From NCBI GenBank assembly GCA_017520105.1, contig JAFWRL010000105.1:1-27817 (forward strand): 27,817 bases of DNA, in the 5' to 3' direction. How positions within the stretch are numbered: the first letter of the stretch is position 1; each line of letters opens with the position of its first letter. This DNA comes from Fibrobacter sp. (GTDB taxonomy: Bacteria; Fibrobacterota; Fibrobacteria; Fibrobacterales; Fibrobacteraceae). Shown here piece after piece: positions 15,119 through 22,221 of the stretch. The notes under the pieces are model-generated. The model was not told the origin of the DNA and did not search any database. It saw only the letters and a program-made list of their open reading frames with translations. Both the position numbers and the translations under genes were made by a program.

Positions 15119-15395
15119 TATCCGCCAATTTAGAAACTTTTTCGTCTCCAAGCTCTCTAGATTCTTCCAATTCTTCTTCCGTTACCGGACGACCGCGACG
15201 AATCGACTCCATCAAAAAATGAATCGCTTTCAAACGGCCATTGCACTTCTCAATGCAGTTATCATAAAAGCCCTTCGTCTTCCAATCGCCTTCGGGAATG
15301 TGCTCCGAAGCATACAAGAAATGTTCGACGCAGATAGAAAGCTACTCGGCTTCCTTCCTCAAATCTTCCAAATTACTTTTAGTGAAAAAAGGCAT
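15108..15395 (-). pseudogene. Small conserved-looking gene interrupted by an in-frame TAG
   Basis: From ATG 15395 the frame reads 17 codons (MPFFTKSNLEDLRKEAE), meets TAG at 15344-15342, then continues open for 77 codons to TAA at 15108. The two parts read as one protein: LSICVEHFLYASEHIPEGDW follows naturally, and the product would be ~95 residues, mostly helical and charged. A TATCTT box lies 6 bases before the ATG. The downstream part alone could start at a TTG (15317), but no Shine-Dalgarno sequence supports that. The gene therefore looks like a recent nonsense pseudogene, unless the TAG is read through. Its end overlaps the rsgA start. Family not recognised. Confidence 0.6.
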
Positions 15396-15401
15396 ATTGT
15401 A

Positions 15402-15458
15402 AAGATAGATATTAGAAGAATGGCGAAAGACGAAAGACGAGAGAATTTTGTCTATATT
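15402..15458. promoter_or_regulatory. Divergent promoters sharing a heptamer tract
   Basis: Minus strand: TATCTT (15407-15402) stands 6 bases before the ATG of the interrupted gene. Plus strand: TATATT (15453-15458) stands 6 bases before the prenyltransferase ATG. Between them, CGAAAGA units (15424-15444) cover the place where both -35 boxes should be. Neither gene has a Shine-Dalgarno sequence. Confidence 0.5.
15424..15444. repeat. CGAAAGA heptamer x3 between divergent promoters
   Basis: Two perfect units and one altered unit (CGAGAGA) of the same family as the tract at 10054-10081. The tract sits about 8 bases upstream of the prenyltransferase -10 box and 16 bases upstream of the opposing -10 box. 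Confidence 0.75.
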
Positions 15459-15464
15459 TAAAAT

Positions 15465-16412
15465 ATGTTTCGTACCATATTAAAAATGACTCGTCCAGTC
15501 AATATCGCAATCGCCATAATCACGCTCGTGGTCGGGTATATGCTGCTCGGGTTTCCCAATTCGCTTTTCTTGCCCGACGACTGCAATTCCGACTTTGATT
15601 GGATTGGCTGGTCTACCGTTATAGTGGAAGCGTTCGGGTTCGCATTCGCCATCGGGTTCGCGAACATCCAGAACGATATCCTCGACCGCGAAAGCGACAA
15701 GTTGAACCGCCCGGAACGCCCGCTCGTAACCGGGAAAGTTTCCGTAAAAGCTGCACGCATAACCTGGATCGCCCTATTCGTTCTGATGCTCCTCTGCGGA
15801 CTCGGAGATTCAAACTCGTCCTCTCCGTATGAATACTTTCCGCTCGGCTTCTTCTTTTTACTCGGGGCACTCCTGATAGCCTACAACAAGTGGCTCAAGC
15901 ATATCCCGCTTTTGAAGAACATGACGGTCGCGTTCCTCTGTACGACTCCCCTGCTCTACGCCTTGATGGAATACATCATACTGTCTAATCTCGTACTACC
16001 TGGAAAAAACAACTCACAAGAATACATCTGGGCCATAATCCCCGCAATTCCTTTCGCATTTTTGCTCACAACCGCACGTGAAATCTACAAGGATTTAGAA
16101 GACGAGACAGGCGACCTCAAAGCGGGCATCATGACGTTCCCGCTAATCGCAGGCTCGGCAACCGCAAGGAGGCTCGCCGGTGCAATCATCCTCTTCACCT
16201 GGATTTCGCTCCCGATTCCCGTTTTCTACCTAGACCGGATTTTCGAGCACAACTACCCGCCGTTTTTCCTGATTATCACAGGCATTGCGCTCACGCCCAT
16301 ATTTGCGGCAACACTCTATTTCGCCCACAAAAAAAGCTACCGCCAAGCCCAAAAGCTCGTCAAGGTAGCCATGTTTGTAGGCCTAATCGCCTTAATCGTT
16401 TCTAGAATCTAG
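15465..16412 (+). CDS. UbiA-family prenyltransferase
   Basis: This is an integral-membrane enzyme that attaches an isoprenoid chain to an acceptor. The first Asp-rich motif is NIQNDILDRESDKLNRPERP (near residue 65-85), with the NDxxDxxxD pattern and RP. The second is DLEDETGDLKAG (~210-220). About eight or nine hydrophobic segments fill the rest. The second motif and 315-aa size resemble the geranylgeranylglyceryl-phosphate/menaquinone branch of the family, but the acceptor cannot be settled by eye. The start is ATG at 15465, with no Shine-Dalgarno sequence and a TATATT box 6 bases upstream. It is a single gene, ending four bases from the convergent cpoB. Confidence 0.85.
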   Translation: MFRTILKMTRPVNIAIAIITLVVGYMLLGFPNSLFLPDDCNSDFDWIGWSTVIVEAFGFAFAIGFANIQNDILDRESDKLNRPERPLVTGKVSVKAARITWIALFVLMLLCGLGDSNSSSPYEYFPLGFFFLLGALLIAYNKWLKHIPLLKNMTVAFLCTTPLLYALMEYIILSNLVLPGKNNSQEYIWAIIPAIPFAFLLTTAREIYKDLEDETGDLKAGIMTFPLIAGSATARRLAGAIILFTWISLPIPVFYLDRIFEHNYPPFFLIITGIALTPIFAATLYFAHKKSYRQAQKLVKVAMFVGLIALIVSRI

Positions 16413-16416
16413 ATTT

Positions 16417-17277
16417 CTACTTATTCTGTTCCTGACAAACTTCCAGGGCAGTCTTGCCATCCGTGGATTTAAAGTCAAGCATTTCCTGCAAAGCGAGTGC
16501 AGCCTGTTCCAGTTCCGGAGTCGATGCACACGTATTGCTCGAGATAATCATTTGCAGATACTGTTTTTTACGATCGAGATTGCATTCCTTGTCGTAAAGC
16601 TTAGCCAACTTGAACATACTAGCGCAAGCTTTCATTCCTTGCGGATTTGATTCCACCAAGTTCGTGAGGAGCGTTTTTGCTTTAGCCGCCTGGTTCGCTT
16701 CAATCAAGCAAAGCGACATCCAGTAAAGAGCACTTTCAGCCATTTCGCCAGTCTTCATCAATTCATAGACCTGCTTAAAGCCGTTATAGGCAAGCTTGTA
16801 TTCACCTCGATGGTAGTCGGAATGCGCCGTATTGAACATCGTTTCCGCCTCGACCATTTTTTCGGCATTGGCATCCGGTTCCATCACAGCCGTTGCCGTA
16901 TTGCCGCTGACCACAACCTTCTTCGCGAGAATCTTGTCGGACTTGCCCAAAAGCAAATCCAGGCGATAAATAATTTCTTCCTGGCGTGTATCGTGACGAA
17001 CCGATTCATCGCTCACACGCTTCGAAAGCATAGTCACTTCTGCCTGCAAGCGCTTCTGCGCCACGGCAGCCGCATCTAGCTGTGCCTTGACGCTATCGAG
17101 TTCTGCGCGTAACGTTGCATTTTCTGCCGAAAGCGCCACATAGGCAGAATCGTTCTTCGCCATGACTTCATCGCCGACGGCTTTCATTTCTTTTGTACGC
17201 AATACAGTAATACTGCTACAGCCCGAAAGCACAAACGAGGCGAGCACAACACCAACAGATAAAGACTTCAAGTTCAC
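16417..17277 (-). CDS. cpoB: Tol-Pal accessory lipoprotein, CpoB/YbgF-like
   Basis: A lipoprotein signal peptide (LSGC, cysteine at residue 20) leads into a coiled coil (~40-115: LSAENATLRAELDSVKAQLD) and a C-terminal TPR-type region (AETMFNTAHSDYHRGEYKLAYNGF). E. coli CpoB/YbgF has the same coiled coil plus TPR order and is the last tol-pal gene, as here, where it coordinates the Tol machine with peptidoglycan synthesis. Unlike E. coli CpoB, this one carries a lipobox and should be membrane-tethered. It follows pal by 10 bases. Symbol given by position and architecture. Confidence 0.75.
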   Translation of the reverse strand: MNLKSLSVGVVLASFVLSGCSSITVLRTKEMKAVGDEVMAKNDSAYVALSAENATLRAELDSVKAQLDAAAVAQKRLQAEVTMLSKRVSDESVRHDTRQEEIIYRLDLLLGKSDKILAKKVVVSGNTATAVMEPDANAEKMVEAETMFNTAHSDYHRGEYKLAYNGFKQVYELMKTGEMAESALYWMSLCLIEANQAAKAKTLLTNLVESNPQGMKACASMFKLAKLYDKECNLDRKKQYLQMIISSNTCASTPELEQAALALQEMLDFKSTDGKTALEVCQEQNK

Positions 17278-17287
17278 GATTCAACTC

Positions 17288-17863
17288 CTATTCAATAGTT
17301 ACACGGAAATGCGCCCTGCGGTTTTGTGAATATGCAGATTCGTCCGTTCCTTGGACTTTCGGGCGTTCCTTGCCATAGCTCACCGGGACAAGCCTTTTTC
17401 CATCAACGCCATAGGCAATCAAGAACTCCCTGACAGCCATCGAGCGACGTGCACCCAACGAAATATTGTAATCTTCCGTTCCGCGAGCATCCGTATGACC
17501 TTCAATAATTACGACAAAACGGTTCTCGTTTATCAGAATTTCCGCCACTTGCGCAAGCAACACCTTTGCTTTTTCCGTCAATTCCGAACGGTCGTAATCA
17601 AAATAGACATCGTCCGACATGATGCGGTTGATCATTTCTTCGAGGCGGGCGCGTTCCGCTTCAAGTCGCTCCGCCTCCAGGCGGGCCAGCGAATCCGCGC
17701 TCAGCGTGTCCGCGACAAGGGCATCGAGATTCAGCGTCGAGTCCGCCGGCTGTTCTGGCGCCGTTTTCGGATTCGGATCCGTTTCCGGTTTATCCTTGCT
17801 GCAGCCCCAAACCAAAAGAGCAACAGTCGCCATCATCAAAGACCATCTAAACATTGTTTTCAC
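17288..17863 (-). CDS. pal: Peptidoglycan-associated lipoprotein Pal
   Basis: The signal peptide ends at LVWGC (cysteine at residue 21). An acidic linker and an Ala/Glu/Arg-rich helix (58-80) come next. The OmpA-like domain starts near DVYFDYDRSELTEKA (85-99) and includes EGHTDARGTEDYNISLGARR (121-140), the meso-diaminopimelate binding segment. It ends with NRRAHFRVTIE. Pal anchors the outer membrane to the cell wall and is recycled by TolB. It lies between tolB (14 bases upstream) and cpoB in the canonical order. Confidence 0.93.
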   Translation of the reverse strand: MKTMFRWSLMMATVALLVWGCSKDKPETDPNPKTAPEQPADSTLNLDALVADTLSADSLARLEAERLEAERARLEEMINRIMSDDVYFDYDRSELTEKAKVLLAQVAEILINENRFVVIIEGHTDARGTEDYNISLGARRSMAVREFLIAYGVDGKRLVPVSYGKERPKVQGTDESAYSQNRRAHFRVTIE

Positions 17864-17877
17864 AATCTACCTCTTCC

Positions 17878-19155
17878 CTATTTTTTCTTCTTTTCGTCAA
17901 AGAACCAAGACCATGTCGGCGACGTATTCTCGGTTCCATTCGTAATTCGGGTTACGCCGCTTCCATCCTTACGCATAATATAAATTTGATAATTGCCACC
18001 GCGGTCACTTGCAAATGCAATCAGCTTGCCATCAGGCGACCAAGTCGGGTGTTCGTTGTTCCCCGCATTCGATGTCAACTGGGTAATATCTGTCCCGTCG
18101 AGAGCGCAGGTATAAATGTTCATCTTGCCATCGTCCATCGAAGTATAGACAATGCGGTCGCCTTCCGGGGACCAGCTAGCCCTTTCGTTATAATGTCCCA
18201 TAAACGTAATGCGCCTCACGTCCGTACCATCATTGCCAACGGCATACACCTGCGGAGAACCGCCACGATCGCTAGAGAACAGCACTTCGCTTGCAAATGG
18301 GCTCCAGGAGGGGCTCACCTGATTCGATTTCAGATGCAGGAATTTTTGGGCCGTACCCTTCTTCATATCGCCACGGTAAATTTCAGTCTTTCCGTTTTCC
18401 GTCACGGAGAAAAGCAATTCGCCCGTTTTCGGATTCACCGCCGGACTGAACGTCTGCGGGAACTGCGTGAAGAGAGGCGTTTCCTTGCCGCCAAACGAAA
18501 TGGCATAAAGATTCGGACGATTATGCCTAAAGTTCACATAAACCAATCCCTTGTTATCTTTCTGCCAAACCGGCATCATGTTGATGGACGAATCGCGTGT
18601 AATCTGACGGCGAGAGAATCCATCGTAATCCGAAATCACGACTTGCTTTATACCGTCAATTTTCGAAACATAGGCAAGTTTCGTCGATGCAACACCGCGT
18701 TCCCCGAACAAACGATAGACGACTTTGTCAAAGAAGGAATGGATTGCCTGACGGACTTCATGGGGCTTTACGGTATAGCTTTCGCCGAGCAGTACGTCCT
18801 TCGTTTCGGCTGCATACAGATAGCAATCCAGCTTGATTTTTCCATTGCTCAACTTTGTCGCACTTCCAGACACGTACTGGCGGGCACGTTTCTTGCTGAA
18901 CAGCACCAAGTCAAACTTGTCCGAAGGAACCGCTTCAAAACGGCCGGAGAGATTCGCATCACGCGTAAGAATCTTGTGCGGAGCCTCGCTCGTCCACTTG
19001 ATTTTACCCTCATCTTCAAAAGGTACAATACCAATCGGCATCAACTTGAACACGGATATTCCGACATCCACGGCAATCGTGTCAATCGCCGCAAACGTTG
19101 GCACAGCAAGCATCAAGGCCATCATCACAAAAATCAACTTCATCTTTTTCATCAT
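17878..19155 (-). CDS. tolB: Tol-Pal periplasmic protein TolB
   Basis: After a signal peptide (cleavage near PTFA) there is an N-terminal domain of ~130 residues and a six-bladed beta-propeller. The blades carry repeated SPSWSPFASEVLFSSDRGG, ASWSPEGDRIVYTSMDDG and PTWSPDGKLIAFASDRGG motifs, typical of TolB WD/PD40 repeats. TolB shuttles between Pal and the TolA complex. The start is one of three near ATGs; I prefer 19155 or 19152, because GAGG sits just before them, over the ATG at 19164. The gene follows tolA but is separated from it by 122 bases of heptamer repeats that can fold. The tail ends in KKKK. Confidence 0.92.
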   Translation of the reverse strand: MMKKMKLIFVMMALMLAVPTFAAIDTIAVDVGISVFKLMPIGIVPFEDEGKIKWTSEAPHKILTRDANLSGRFEAVPSDKFDLVLFSKKRARQYVSGSATKLSNGKIKLDCYLYAAETKDVLLGESYTVKPHEVRQAIHSFFDKVVYRLFGERGVASTKLAYVSKIDGIKQVVISDYDGFSRRQITRDSSINMMPVWQKDNKGLVYVNFRHNRPNLYAISFGGKETPLFTQFPQTFSPAVNPKTGELLFSVTENGKTEIYRGDMKKGTAQKFLHLKSNQVSPSWSPFASEVLFSSDRGGSPQVYAVGNDGTDVRRITFMGHYNERASWSPEGDRIVYTSMDDGKMNIYTCALDGTDITQLTSNAGNNEHPTWSPDGKLIAFASDRGGNYQIYIMRKDGSGVTRITNGTENTSPTWSWFFDEKKKK

Positions 19156-19173
19156 AAACCTCATTGTAGATAC

Positions 19174-19246
19174 TAGTTACTAGTTACTAGTTAATAGTTA
19201 ATAGTTACTAGAATTTGTTATAAGAACATCTCTAGTAACTAGTAAC
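19174..19246. repeat. TAGTTAM heptamers with an inverted copy, between tolA and tolB
   Basis: Five tandem units (TAGTTAC, TAGTTAC, TAGTTAA, TAGTTAA, TAGTTAC; 19174-19208) are followed by a 24-base spacer and two inverted units (19233-19246). The arms AGTTACTAGA and TCTAGTAACT pair perfectly and extend with two mismatches, so the transcript can form a long hairpin at this operon junction. Confidence 0.85.
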
Positions 19247-19277
19247 TTGGAACTCATAACTGAGCCGAAGGCACCTC

Positions 19278-20294
19278 CTAGTTCGGTGTAAAGTTAAACT
19301 GCAACACAAGACTTGAGCCCTTGTACGTCGGCGGAAGTTCCGGCAACTTGGAAATCTTCACGGCACGCACCGACAAATGATCCCAAGTCGTATTCGAAGA
19401 CGACCGCTTCAGCAACACGCCAGTAATCTGTCCCGAGCGTTCCACGGAGAACTGCACCGTCGTCTTTGCATCACGCGGAATCGAAAGACCGTTCGGCGGA
19501 TTGAAATTGCTCATGATTTTCTGCTTTGCCCGTTCCAGGAACACTTGCATCAGCGGATCCATGTCTATCGGGTTCACCGTCCTCAGGCTAGGCAATTCAA
19601 ACGACTTTTGCAAATCCAAATCGTCGATATCGAAATCGTCTTTCACTTTCGGATTTTCTACCGGTTTCTCTGGTTCTTTCTTCTTTTCGACAGGCTTTTT
19701 CTCCGGTTTCTTTTTTTCGACCGGCTTCGGCTTTTCCACCGGCTTCGGCTTTTCCTCCGGTTTCGGCGGTTCCTCGGGTTCTACCTTTTCCGGTTTTACC
19801 TCTTCCGGCTTTTTCGCCTCATCAGGAACTTGCGGAGCATCGGGGGCAACAGCCTTTTCAGGAGTCGGTTCCACCACAGGTTCCTTCGTTGGCTCTGGAT
19901 CCTGCACAGGCTCGGTTACTTGTTCCTGCACTGGCTCCGGCGGTGTTTCAGGCGGGAGATCGGGTGGCGGATTTTCCACAACAGGCTCTACAGATTCTTC
20001 TTTTGCCTCTTCGGGTGGGGGATCCTGCTTCTGTTCTTCGGGCGAAGTTTCATCCTTCTGCTGCGCTTCGGCTTCCTTAGGCGTTTCAACCACAGACTGT
20101 TCTACAGGTTCATCCATCTGAACAAGTTCAAACACAGGAATTTCCTTGACAGGCTTGCTCATATCGATGCAATGCAGGCCATACAATACCACGACGACAA
20201 TCAAATGAAAAACAACTGCAGACACGATGATCTTGATCAACGTTCCGTCGTCTTCCGTCGAGAAATATTGGATTTTTTCCTTATTCCTATTCAT
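19278..20294 (-). CDS. tolA: TolA-like/TonB-family transducer
   Basis: One N-terminal membrane helix (residues ~20-42) is followed by a very long Pro/Glu/Lys linker (about residues 60-215) and a compact C-terminal domain. That domain is TonB/TolA-like (FLERAKQKIMSNFNPP, TVQFSVERSGQITGVLLKRSS, ending VLQFNFTPN). The Pro/Glu-rich linker is more TonB-like than the Ala-rich helical arm of E. coli TolA. The position between tolR and tolB assigns it to Tol-Pal. The start overlaps the tolR stop (ATGA, four bases). At 338 aa it could span the periplasm to Pal or TolB. Confidence 0.88.
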   Translation of the reverse strand: MNRNKEKIQYFSTEDDGTLIKIIVSAVVFHLIVVVVLYGLHCIDMSKPVKEIPVFELVQMDEPVEQSVVETPKEAEAQQKDETSPEEQKQDPPPEEAKEESVEPVVENPPPDLPPETPPEPVQEQVTEPVQDPEPTKEPVVEPTPEKAVAPDAPQVPDEAKKPEEVKPEKVEPEEPPKPEEKPKPVEKPKPVEKKKPEKKPVEKKKEPEKPVENPKVKDDFDIDDLDLQKSFELPSLRTVNPIDMDPLMQVFLERAKQKIMSNFNPPNGLSIPRDAKTTVQFSVERSGQITGVLLKRSSSNTTWDHLSVRAVKISKLPELPPTYKGSSLVLQFNFTPN

Positions 20295-20698
20295 TTATTC
20301 AATTCGTCTTTAGGAGACATCGTCAAGAAACCAAGTTTCTTCACACCCAGTTTTTGCACTTGTGTTACAACTTTCATGACAAAGCCGTAGTTCACATTCT
20401 CGTCCGAATTGATGACTACAGCCATTTCGCCATTCCACAGCGACTTGAATATGCTTTCGAAACTTTCCATATCGACTTGCATGTCGGCAACGTAAATTTC
20501 GAGATTTTTTGTGATGGAAACTTTCAACAGCTTTTGCTGTTCCATCGTCGGAGCTTCGACTTTCGGAAGATCCACCTTCACGCCCTGGCTCATCAACGGC
20601 GCACACAAAATAAACACAATCAAGATAGCGAACACGATATCAATCATGTTCGTGAGGTTCAGCTCCTGCTTCAGTTCATGCCGACGGCTGCGCTTCAC
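20291..20698 (-). CDS. tolR: TolR (ExbD-family) motor protein
   Basis: This 135-aa protein has one membrane helix (residues ~16-38) with the conserved ion-carrying aspartate at D20 in NMIDIVFAILIVF. A periplasmic domain with the strands typical of ExbD/TolR follows. It pairs with TolQ as the ion-driven stator. Both its ends overlap neighbours by four bases (ATGA), so tolQ, tolR and tolA are translationally coupled. Its separation from the exbD of the TonB2-like operon is based on context. Confidence 0.92.
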   Translation of the reverse strand: MKRSRRHELKQELNLTNMIDIVFAILIVFILCAPLMSQGVKVDLPKVEAPTMEQQKLLKVSITKNLEIYVADMQVDMESFESIFKSLWNGEMAVVINSDENVNYGFVMKVVTQVQKLGVKKLGFLTMSPKDELNK

Positions 20699-21396
20699 GC
20701 ATCCTCCTCGGAAACGCCTTCAACAGTCAGCAAGTCCCCTCTTTTGAACAAGCTCAACACCTGTGAGCCAAAGTTGTAATACGAAATTTCGTTACGGCTA
20801 TTGCACGACGTAAAATAGTTGTATCCGGCAGAGGCTGGAATAGCCACTACAAGGCCAGCAACCGTCGTGATAAGCGCCATGGCAATACCCGGAGCGACAA
20901 CAGTCAAGTCCGCCGAACCATGGTGACCAATCTGGAAGAACGCAATCATGATTCCCCAAACGGTGCCCAAAAGACCAAAGAACGGAGCCAGGTTGGAAGA
21001 TGTCGCCAGGAACGTGAGGAAGCGGTCTTCGCCCATGCGGATGCCTTCGATGGAACGCTGGATAGCATCTTCGAGAAGGGATGACCTATGCTGAATGGAC
21101 TCGAAACTGACCTTGCCCTTGAACTTTGCCGACTCTTTCAGAAGTTCGACGCTCAAAGTCCGCAGAGCGCTGTCCTTGGATACATCACAAAGTTTTTGGA
21201 GATCCTGAAAGCGTTTGATTTTAGAAAAATCCTTAAAAAAAGCAAAATTTGCACGCAAATTCGACTTATTCTTAAAAAACTTCACAATGATAATGCCCCA
21301 CGAGCCCAAGGACATAAAGGCCAATATTCCGAGTATGACCATCGTCACAATGTCTGATTGAGCAATCATCTGCAAAACAGGGACTGTATTGTTCAA
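20695..21396 (-). CDS. tolQ: TolQ (ExbB-family) channel protein
   Basis: Three membrane segments are visible: residues ~15-38 (TMVILGILAFMSLGSWGIIIV), LATSSNLAPFFGLLGTVWGIMIAFF and ALITTVAGLVVAIPASAGYNYF. The GLLGTV turn and charged cytoplasmic loop are typical of TolQ/ExbB. I chose TTG at 21396 because a GGAGG (21406-21402) sits 5 bases upstream. The TTG at 21408 would place that Shine-Dalgarno sequence inside the coding region. It is the first gene of the Tol-Pal operon and powers TolA together with TolR. Confidence 0.9.
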   Translation of the reverse strand: MNNTVPVLQMIAQSDIVTMVILGILAFMSLGSWGIIIVKFFKNKSNLRANFAFFKDFSKIKRFQDLQKLCDVSKDSALRTLSVELLKESAKFKGKVSFESIQHRSSLLEDAIQRSIEGIRMGEDRFLTFLATSSNLAPFFGLLGTVWGIMIAFFQIGHHGSADLTVVAPGIAMALITTVAGLVVAIPASAGYNYFTSCNSRNEISYYNFGSQVLSLFKRGDLLTVEGVSEEDA

Positions 21397-21433
21397 AGCA
21401 ACCTCCAAAATTTATTTTTTTTTACAGAGTACA

Positions 21434-21462
21434 ATAATAAAATACAAAAAACAAAAATTCAA
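21434..21462 (-). promoter_or_regulatory. Promoter of the Tol-Pal operon
   Basis: On the minus strand TTGAAT (21462-21457) and TATTAT (21439-21434) are separated by exactly 17 bases. The -10 box matches at five of six positions and the -35 at four of six. The leader to tolQ is about 30 bases and contains the GGAGG of tolQ. Confidence 0.55.
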
Positions 21463-21585
21463 ATTGTATAAATCCAAATAACAACACTTTTTTTCGCAAA
21501 TGTAAGGAATCCACATCTTTGCTAAAATATTTTTGTATATTAAAAGCACAAAACAATATTGGGATTAAATTCCAAGGAGAAAAAA

Positions 21586-22125
21586 ATGAAAAAACTCATC
21601 GCATGTTTCGCCCTTGCTGCATTGTTCGCCGGCTGCTCTAGCAATCCGCCACAGACACCGCAAGAAAAGTCTGCAGGCCTTCTCATCGAAATGCAGATGC
21701 AAAAGAAAAACTACATCAAGCAGCATATTCCGGCCGGTATCGGTATCGGTGAATCTGCCGACGAGCAGATCGCTCTCGAAAAGGCAGACCAGAACGCCCG
21801 CGTCGATCTCGCCAAGTCCATTGACGCACAGACAAAGGCTCTCGTCAAGAACTTCAAGGAAGACGTGAGCGAAGAAATCTCCGAACACTTCCAGAGCACG
21901 TCCATGACCGCCGTGAACCAGCGCCTTAACGGTGCCACCCTCAACGACGTCAAGGTCGAAACGACCGCCGACGGCAAGTACAAGGTCTATGGCATCATGA
22001 CTCTCGACGCTGACCTCGTCTCTGAATACATCAAGATGCTCGAACAGCAGGAAAAGAAGGAAGAAGCCGAAAAGGTTCGCGCCGCTGCTGAAAAGGCTTA
22101 CGCCGAACTCGACGAAATGGAATAG
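21586..22125 (+). CDS. LPP20-like small lipoprotein
   Basis: The lipoprotein signal peptide is MKKLIACFALAALFAGC, with the lipobox at LFAGC. The mature part contains a segment of the LPP20/FlgT-N type (GIGIGESADEQIALEKADQNARVDLAKSIDAQ), a pattern seen in bacterial envelope lipoproteins of unclear function. A charged alpha-helical tail (MLEQQEKKEEAEKVRAAAEKAYAELDEME) follows. The start is ATG at 21586 because AAGGAG stands 7 bases upstream; an ORF start 9 codons earlier is unsupported. Codon use is strongly biased and a clear terminator follows, both suggesting high expression. It is divergent from the Tol-Pal operon. Confidence 0.8.
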   Translation: MKKLIACFALAALFAGCSSNPPQTPQEKSAGLLIEMQMQKKNYIKQHIPAGIGIGESADEQIALEKADQNARVDLAKSIDAQTKALVKNFKEDVSEEISEHFQSTSMTAVNQRLNGATLNDVKVETTADGKYKVYGIMTLDADLVSEYIKMLEQQEKKEEAEKVRAAAEKAYAELDEME

Positions 22126-22159
22126 TTTTCCAGTCCAAAGTTTGACGCAACTTAAAAGA

Positions 22160-22187
22160 CCTTGGCATTCGCCAAGGCCTTTTTTTT
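22160..22187 (+). terminator. Strong intrinsic terminator of the lipoprotein gene
   Basis: The stem CCTTGGC pairs with GCCAAGG around an ATTC loop, followed by CC and eight T residues. Read on the minus strand it has TCTTTT after the stem, so it may also end the convergent folC transcript. Confidence 0.85.
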
Positions 22188-22221
22188 CATTGTCACCACG
22201 GCCTAAGCCGGTCCCGCACAC

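Noticed and set aside
17854..19176. 440-codon plus-strand ORF opposite tolB
   Set aside because: tolB has clear propeller motifs and a signal peptide. The opposite frame has no family features.
19377..20390. Long plus-strand ORFs opposite tolA (Arg/Phe/Leu-rich and Ser/Gly-rich)
   Set aside because: They arise from the Pro/Glu/Lys-rich repeats of the TolA linker read backwards.
21565..22221. 218-codon minus-strand ORF opposite the LPP20-like lipoprotein
   Set aside because: The plus strand has a Shine-Dalgarno sequence, lipobox, biased codons and terminator. The minus ORF overlaps the terminator.
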